Positions 60,049 to 64,000 of a stretch of 64,000 nucleotides of DNA are shown piece by piece. Source of the stretch: SMWD01 sp964629475 (GTDB lineage Bacteria; Pseudomonadota; Gammaproteobacteria; Steroidobacterales; GCA-2729495); NCBI GenBank assembly GCA_964629475.1, contig CAZVQW010000015.1:1-64000 (forward strand), given 5' to 3'. A program made the position numbers and the translations under genes. Numbering within the stretch: the first letter of the stretch is position 1; every line of letters starts with the position of its first letter. The notes under the pieces were generated by a model. It had not been told where the DNA came from. It did not search any database and was given only the letters and a program-made list of their open reading frames with translations.

Positions 60049-60899
60049 AATGTACCGATGCGGCGCCCGACGGTCAGCGTGCTGTGTGGCTGCAGCGGCT
60101 GATCCCAGGCCACGGCATCCTTCGGGAAGAGGATGATGACCGTCGAGCCGAGATTAAAATGACCGATGTAATCACCCTTGTTAAATGATGGCGCAGTCCT
60201 GGCGTTATAGGCTTTGTGCAATGGTTCATCGCTGCGCAGAATTTCGCCGGCCCATTCAGTACTGATGCTGGCGACGTTCATTGCGCCGACGAAGACGAGC
60301 CAGTACGGTCCGTGCCTGCCGTCGAACAGGCAAGCGACACGCTCGTTTCGGGCAAATAAACCCGGGATCGAGTCGGCCGTCACCCGATTGACCGAAAACC
60401 GCGTGCCCAGCATGAAGTGCATGCGGCGCAGTGTCCCGTCGAGCGGTGCATGGACGCGATGATAGTTGTGCGGGGCGAGATAGATCGTCAAAAATGCGCC
60501 GCCGTCGAACGGTTCGATGTCGGCTGGTTCGGCGCCGAGCAGTTCGGCGGCCGTAAACGTCATGCCTTTGGCCTGCAGCATGCGGCTGTCCGTGATTCGT
60601 CCGACCTGTTGCACCGTTCCGTCGGCGGGACTGCAGATGCTGCGCGGATCTGTATCGATCGGTCGGGCGCCGGGTTTCAGTTCACGTGTGAAGAAGTCGT
60701 TAAAGCTTGGGTAATCTATGGCGCGGGCGGCATCCATTTCGGTTTCATCAATGTCGAACAGGCGCGTGAACGACCGGATCAGCGAATTTTTCAGCCAGGT
60801 GCACCGGCTGCGCGCCAGCCGGTGGGTCAGTGACCCGATCAGGCGCGCCGGCAGGATGTGCTGCATGCCAACGAACAGTTTGTCGGTGAGGGTGCTCAA
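60045..60899 (-). CDS. psd: Phosphatidylserine decarboxylase proenzyme
   Basis: Psd makes phosphatidylethanolamine. The 284 residues form the inner-membrane proenzyme that cleaves itself at the LGST motif (HFNLGSTVIILF, about residue 253), where Ser becomes the pyruvoyl group. Conserved PADGTVQQVG and YHRVHAPLDG lie upstream. The start is a TTG that overlaps the prmB frame; an ATG at 60866 would lose the residues that align with the E. coli N-terminus, so TTG is preferred. It overlaps epmA by four bases. Confidence 0.94.
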   Translation of the reverse strand: MSTLTDKLFVGMQHILPARLIGSLTHRLARSRCTWLKNSLIRSFTRLFDIDETEMDAARAIDYPSFNDFFTRELKPGARPIDTDPRSICSPADGTVQQVGRITDSRMLQAKGMTFTAAELLGAEPADIEPFDGGAFLTIYLAPHNYHRVHAPLDGTLRRMHFMLGTRFSVNRVTADSIPGLFARNERVACLFDGRHGPYWLVFVGAMNVASISTEWAGEILRSDEPLHKAYNARTAPSFNKGDYIGHFNLGSTVIILFPKDAVAWDQPLQPHSTLTVGRRIGTL

Positions 60900-60958
60900 T
60901 GGGTTGTTTTATTGCTCGTGCAGGGGAGCATAATGCCGTTTCTGTAGCAGGCGACACA

Positions 60959-61870
60959 ATGGTTACACAAAACGAATATTCCCCAACGGTCGGCGGCATG
61001 ATCGAATGGTGTGCGCATGAACTGGAGCAGGGCGGCGTTTATTGTGGCCACGGCACCGATAATGCTGTTGACGAGGCGGCCAGCCTGGTATTTGGTGTCG
61101 CCTGCCTGGATCATGCGGCAGCGGTTGCCGATCCGGAGGCGGTCTATGCGCGTGTACTGCCGCCGGAGGTCCTGACGTCGATCGGCGGCATGTTGCGCCG
61201 GCGCATCGACGAGCGAGTGCCGCTACCCTACTTATTAAAAGAAGCATGGTTTGCCGGCCTGTCTTTCTATGTAGATGAGCGAGTCCTTGTGCCGCGCTCG
61301 CCCTTTGCCGAACTGATTGCGGCACGGTTCGAGCCGTGGCTCGAAGCGGCCCGGGTTACGCGCATCCTCGATATTGGCACCGGCAGCGGCTGTATCGCAA
61401 TCGCACTGGCGCTGGCGTTCCCGGACAGCCGTATCGTAGCCGGTGACCTGATGGCCGATGCACTTGCGGTCGCACGTATCAATGTCGAGCGGCATGATGT
61501 GGCAGGACGAGTCGAACTCGTACAATCGGATCTGTTCGAGCGGATTTCCGGATCATTTGATCTGATCGTCAGTAATCCACCGTACGTACCGCAGGATGAG
61601 GCGGCTGAATTGCCGCGCGAGTACGACCATGAACCGGTTGTCGCGCTGGCCAGTGGCGCCGATGGTCTGGATTCATCGCGGCGTATCCTGCAAGATGCAG
61701 CCCGATACCTGACCATCGATGGCATGCTCGCAATCGAGGTCGGCGCCGGTACTGAGGCATTTGAAGCGGCATTTCCGACGCTTGGATTTATTTGGCCGGA
61801 ATTCGAATTTGGCGGTGAAGGTATCGCATTGATTTCGGCCACTGAACTTCGGACTCAACTGGACTTATAA
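60959..61870 (+). CDS. prmB: Ribosomal protein L3 glutamine methyltransferase PrmB
   Basis: PrmB methylates a glutamine of ribosomal protein L3. The ATG at 60959 is chosen as the start of the conserved region; the frame opens at 60899 and would overlap psd. The 303 residues contain the SAM-binding LDIGTGSGCIAIALA, the catalytic NPPY in SNPPYVP, and the downstream ASGADGLDSSRRIL region. prmB and aroC are adjacent, as in E. coli and many relatives. Confidence 0.94.
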   Translation: MVTQNEYSPTVGGMIEWCAHELEQGGVYCGHGTDNAVDEAASLVFGVACLDHAAAVADPEAVYARVLPPEVLTSIGGMLRRRIDERVPLPYLLKEAWFAGLSFYVDERVLVPRSPFAELIAARFEPWLEAARVTRILDIGTGSGCIAIALALAFPDSRIVAGDLMADALAVARINVERHDVAGRVELVQSDLFERISGSFDLIVSNPPYVPQDEAAELPREYDHEPVVALASGADGLDSSRRILQDAARYLTIDGMLAIEVGAGTEAFEAAFPTLGFIWPEFEFGGEGIALISATELRTQLDL

Positions 61871-61923
61871 ATTACATATAAAATATACTGTAATTAATTG
61901 ATATAACAGATATTATAATTATT

Positions 61924-63009
61924 ATGTCAGGCAACTCAATCGGCAAGCTGTTCACGGTTACGACGTTCGGCGAGAGTCATGGACCCGCCCTGGGCGGTAT
62001 TGTCGATGGCTGTCCGCCCGGAATGGCACTGTCCGCGACAGATATGCAGAAGGATCTGGAGCGGCGCCGACCCGGTACGTCGCGCTTCACGACCCAGCGC
62101 AAGGAGCCTGATGAGGTGCGCATTCTGTCCGGCGTCATGGACGGTGTGACAACCGGCACGCCGATCGGGTTGCTTGTCGACAACCTCGATCAGCGCACGC
62201 GCGACTACGAGAAGATTAAGGATCGTTTCCGACCGGGTCATGCGGACTATTCCTATCAGCAGAAATACGGTTTTCGTGACTATCGTGGCGGCGGTCGTGC
62301 ATCAGCGCGCGAAACCGTCATGCGGGTCGCGGCCGGCGGGATTGCGAAAAAATACCTGCGCGAGCAACTCGGTGTCGAGATTCGCGGTTATCTGCGGCAG
62401 CTCGGCCCGATGGTAATCGAACCCAGGGATCTCGATGAAACGGACAATAATCCCTTTTTCTGCCCGGATCCCGATGTCGTCCCCGAGCTCGAGGCGTATA
62501 TGATTGCCTTGCGCAAGGAAGGCAATTCGATTGGCGCCAGGATCAATGTTGTTGCCAGCGGTGTGCCGGTTGGACTCGGCGAGCCGGTGTTCGATAAGAT
62601 CGATGCCGAAATTGCCTACGCGATGATGAGCATCGGTGCCGTCAAGGGTGTGGAACTCGGTGCAGGCTTTCGGGCTGTTGCACAGAAAGGATCGGAGCAT
62701 CGCGACGAGATCACGCCGGCCGGCTTCAGATCCAACTCTGCAGGCGGTACGCTGGGTGGCATCACGTCCGGCCAGGATGTGCTGGTCAGCATTGCACTGA
62801 AACCGACATCGAGTATCCAGCTACCCGGTGACACGATCGATGTTCACGGTAACCCGGTCGAGGTCATCACGACCGGTCGTCACGACCCGTGCGTCGGGCT
62901 GCGCGCCACTCCCATCGCTGAGGCGATGCTCGCGATCGTGCTGATGGATCATTATCTGCGCCATCGGGGGCAGAACGCCGACGTGACCTGCGAAACACCG
63001 AAAGTTTAA
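61924..63009 (+). CDS. aroC: Chorismate synthase
   Basis: AroC eliminates phosphate from EPSP to make chorismate, the branch point for aromatic amino acids, folate and quinones, using reduced FMN. The 361 residues start [20 protein letters not shown], which is conserved, and show [31 protein letters not shown] and [18 protein letters not shown] (FMN-binding regions) and a C-terminal [18 protein letters not shown]. The 53 bases before the ATG are almost pure A/T and have no ribosome site, unlike neighbouring genes. Confidence 0.97.
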   Translation: MSGNSIGKLFTVTTFGESHGPALGGIVDGCPPGMALSATDMQKDLERRRPGTSRFTTQRKEPDEVRILSGVMDGVTTGTPIGLLVDNLDQRTRDYEKIKDRFRPGHADYSYQQKYGFRDYRGGGRASARETVMRVAAGGIAKKYLREQLGVEIRGYLRQLGPMVIEPRDLDETDNNPFFCPDPDVVPELEAYMIALRKEGNSIGARINVVASGVPVGLGEPVFDKIDAEIAYAMMSIGAVKGVELGAGFRAVAQKGSEHRDEITPAGFRSNSAGGTLGGITSGQDVLVSIALKPTSSIQLPGDTIDVHGNPVEVITTGRHDPCVGLRATPIAEAMLAIVLMDHYLRHRGQNADVTCETPKV

Positions 63010-63056
63010 TCGCCGCAGGTCTGAACCCAACAAATACTGTCTTGACGGAATAGCAA

Positions 63057-64000
63057 GTGAAAGAAAAGTACGATATTGCCGTCGTCGGCGCGACCGGGCT
63101 GGTTGGCGAGACGATGATCGAGATTCTCGAGCAGCGGGAGTTTCCGGTTGGTACGCTGCATGCGTTGGCGAGCGAGCGTTCGGTCGGCAAAGTAATTCAA
63201 TTTCGTGGCAAGAACATCAAGGTCCGGGATCTTGCCGAATTCGATTTTTCCGACACCGATATCGGTCTGTTTTCGGCCGGTGGCAGCATCTCGGCAGAGT
63301 TTGCCCCGCGTGCTGGTGAAGCGGGGTGTGTCGTTGTCGACAATACGTCGTATTTCCGCACGGAACCGGATATCCCGCTGGTCGTACCGGAGGTCAATCC
63401 GGCGGCAATAGCTGATTACGGTCCGCGCAATATCATCGCGAATCCGAATTGCTCGACGATCCAGATGGTTGTGGCGCTGAAACCCATCTACGATGCAGTT
63501 GGCATCGATCGCATCAATGTTGCGACGTACCAGGCCGTATCCGGTGCCGGGCGTGGTCTTGTCGAGACCCTGGCCGGTCAGACTGCAGCGCTGTTGAACG
63601 GCCGGCCACCGGAGTCTGCCGGTGATGAGAAGCCGATCGCATTCAACGCCATTCCGCATATCGACACCTTCATGGATAACGGCTACACGCGTGAAGAAAT
63701 GAAGATGGTCTGGGAAACGCGCAAAATTCTTGAGGATGACTCGATCCTGGTAAATCCGACCGCGGTTCGGATTCCGGTGTTTTTTGGCCACTCGGAGGCC
63801 GTGCACATCGAAACGCGAGACCCGATCAGCGCGGCCCAGGTGCGCGAATTACTGGCTGCCGCGGACGGAATTACGGTAATCGATGAGGCGCGACCCGGTG
63901 GCTATCCGACCGCCGTGACCGACGCCGCGCGGCGTGACGACGTGTTCGTCGGCCGAATCAGGGAAGATATCTCGCATGATCGCGGCATCAGCTTGTGGGT
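63057..64000 (+). CDS. asd: Aspartate-semialdehyde dehydrogenase, 3' end outside the window
   Basis: Asd reduces aspartyl phosphate to the semialdehyde used for lysine, methionine and threonine. The frame starts with GTG at 63057 and stays open to the window end, 314 codons, so the last 20-30 residues are missing. Visible are the NADP fold start AVVGATGLVGETMI, the nucleophile Cys in NPNCST and the active-site TYQAVSGAGRG. The ATGLVG and NPNCST motifs with PVFFGHSEAVHI fit the Asd/USG-1 type. It begins 48 bases after aroC. Confidence 0.93.
   Translation, partial: MKEKYDIAVVGATGLVGETMIEILEQREFPVGTLHALASERSVGKVIQFRGKNIKVRDLAEFDFSDTDIGLFSAGGSISAEFAPRAGEAGCVVVDNTSYFRTEPDIPLVVPEVNPAAIADYGPRNIIANPNCSTIQMVVALKPIYDAVGIDRINVATYQAVSGAGRGLVETLAGQTAALLNGRPPESAGDEKPIAFNAIPHIDTFMDNGYTREEMKMVWETRKILEDDSILVNPTAVRIPVFFGHSEAVHIETRDPISAAQVRELLAAADGITVIDEARPGGYPTAVTDAARRDDVFVGRIREDISHDRGISLW

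Overview
The window reads as chromosomal sequence of a gammaproteobacterium. Supporting this are the block xseA-guaB-guaA-tadA-mltF, the operon nrdR-ribD-ribE-ribBX-ribH-nusB-thiL-pgpA, EF-P with its beta-lysylation enzymes EpmA and EpmB, EttA, ParE/ParC, FimV and FimX, and REPIN-like palindromes. The lineage below class level cannot be fixed from the sequence. Most genes are GC-rich. The first 430 bases, the flanks of a gene near 32-34.4 kb, and the short leader of aroC are visibly AT-richer.

Layout. 1-5.5 kb: end of a PEP/VPLPA-CTERM-type surface protein, a strong terminator, xseA, and the guanine branch genes guaB and guaA with tadA. 5.5-8.5 kb: lytic transglycosylase mltF, a small unknown gene, tRNA-Ser(CGA) and a periplasmic FKBP. 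8.5-16.2 kb: a minus-strand unit running TonB-dependent receptor, YfiR-like protein, CHASE8-type hybrid histidine kinase, REC-PAS-GGDEF-EAL protein. This looks like a pathway linking an outer-membrane receptor to cyclic di-GMP. 16.4-19.2 kb: feoA-feoB plus a 59-residue Cys-pair membrane protein, behind a Fur-box-like site. 19.3-25 kb: an orphan TagH-type FHA protein, a DUF1820 gene and purL. 25.1-27 kb: an ECF sigma factor, an anti-sigma-like membrane protein, a small secreted Glu/Gln protein and a DUF3106 repeat protein, tightly packed. 27-35.4 kb: accessory genes, namely a DUF4382-like lipoprotein, an orphan solute-binding protein with a coupled small partner, a Tat-type amidase, a large secreted protein in a possible 2.4-kb insertion, and a quinone-oxidoreductase-like enzyme. 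35.5-39.6 kb: ettA, an HDAC-family deacetylase and glyA. 39.7-45.6 kb: the riboflavin operon. 45.6-52.2 kb: a Ser/Thr kinase with a cyclic-nucleotide domain, xseB, a DUF3501 gene, parE and parC. 52.2-56.7 kb: fimV, broken into two reading frames, and fimX, both type IV pilus genes. 56.75-57.4 kb: a non-coding stretch with four alternating copies of a palindromic repeat. 57.4-64 kb: epmB, efp, epmA, psd, prmB, aroC and the start of asd.

The most notable signals are the receptor-to-c-di-GMP operon, the alternating repeat cluster upstream of fimX, the frameshifted fimV beside an intact degenerate fimX, the exact 2,400-bp offset between the oxidoreductase gene tail and a remnant of the same tail upstream of the amidase, and a small FeoB-linked gene that standard length cut-offs would miss. 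No CRISPR array, prophage, transposase or rRNA was seen.
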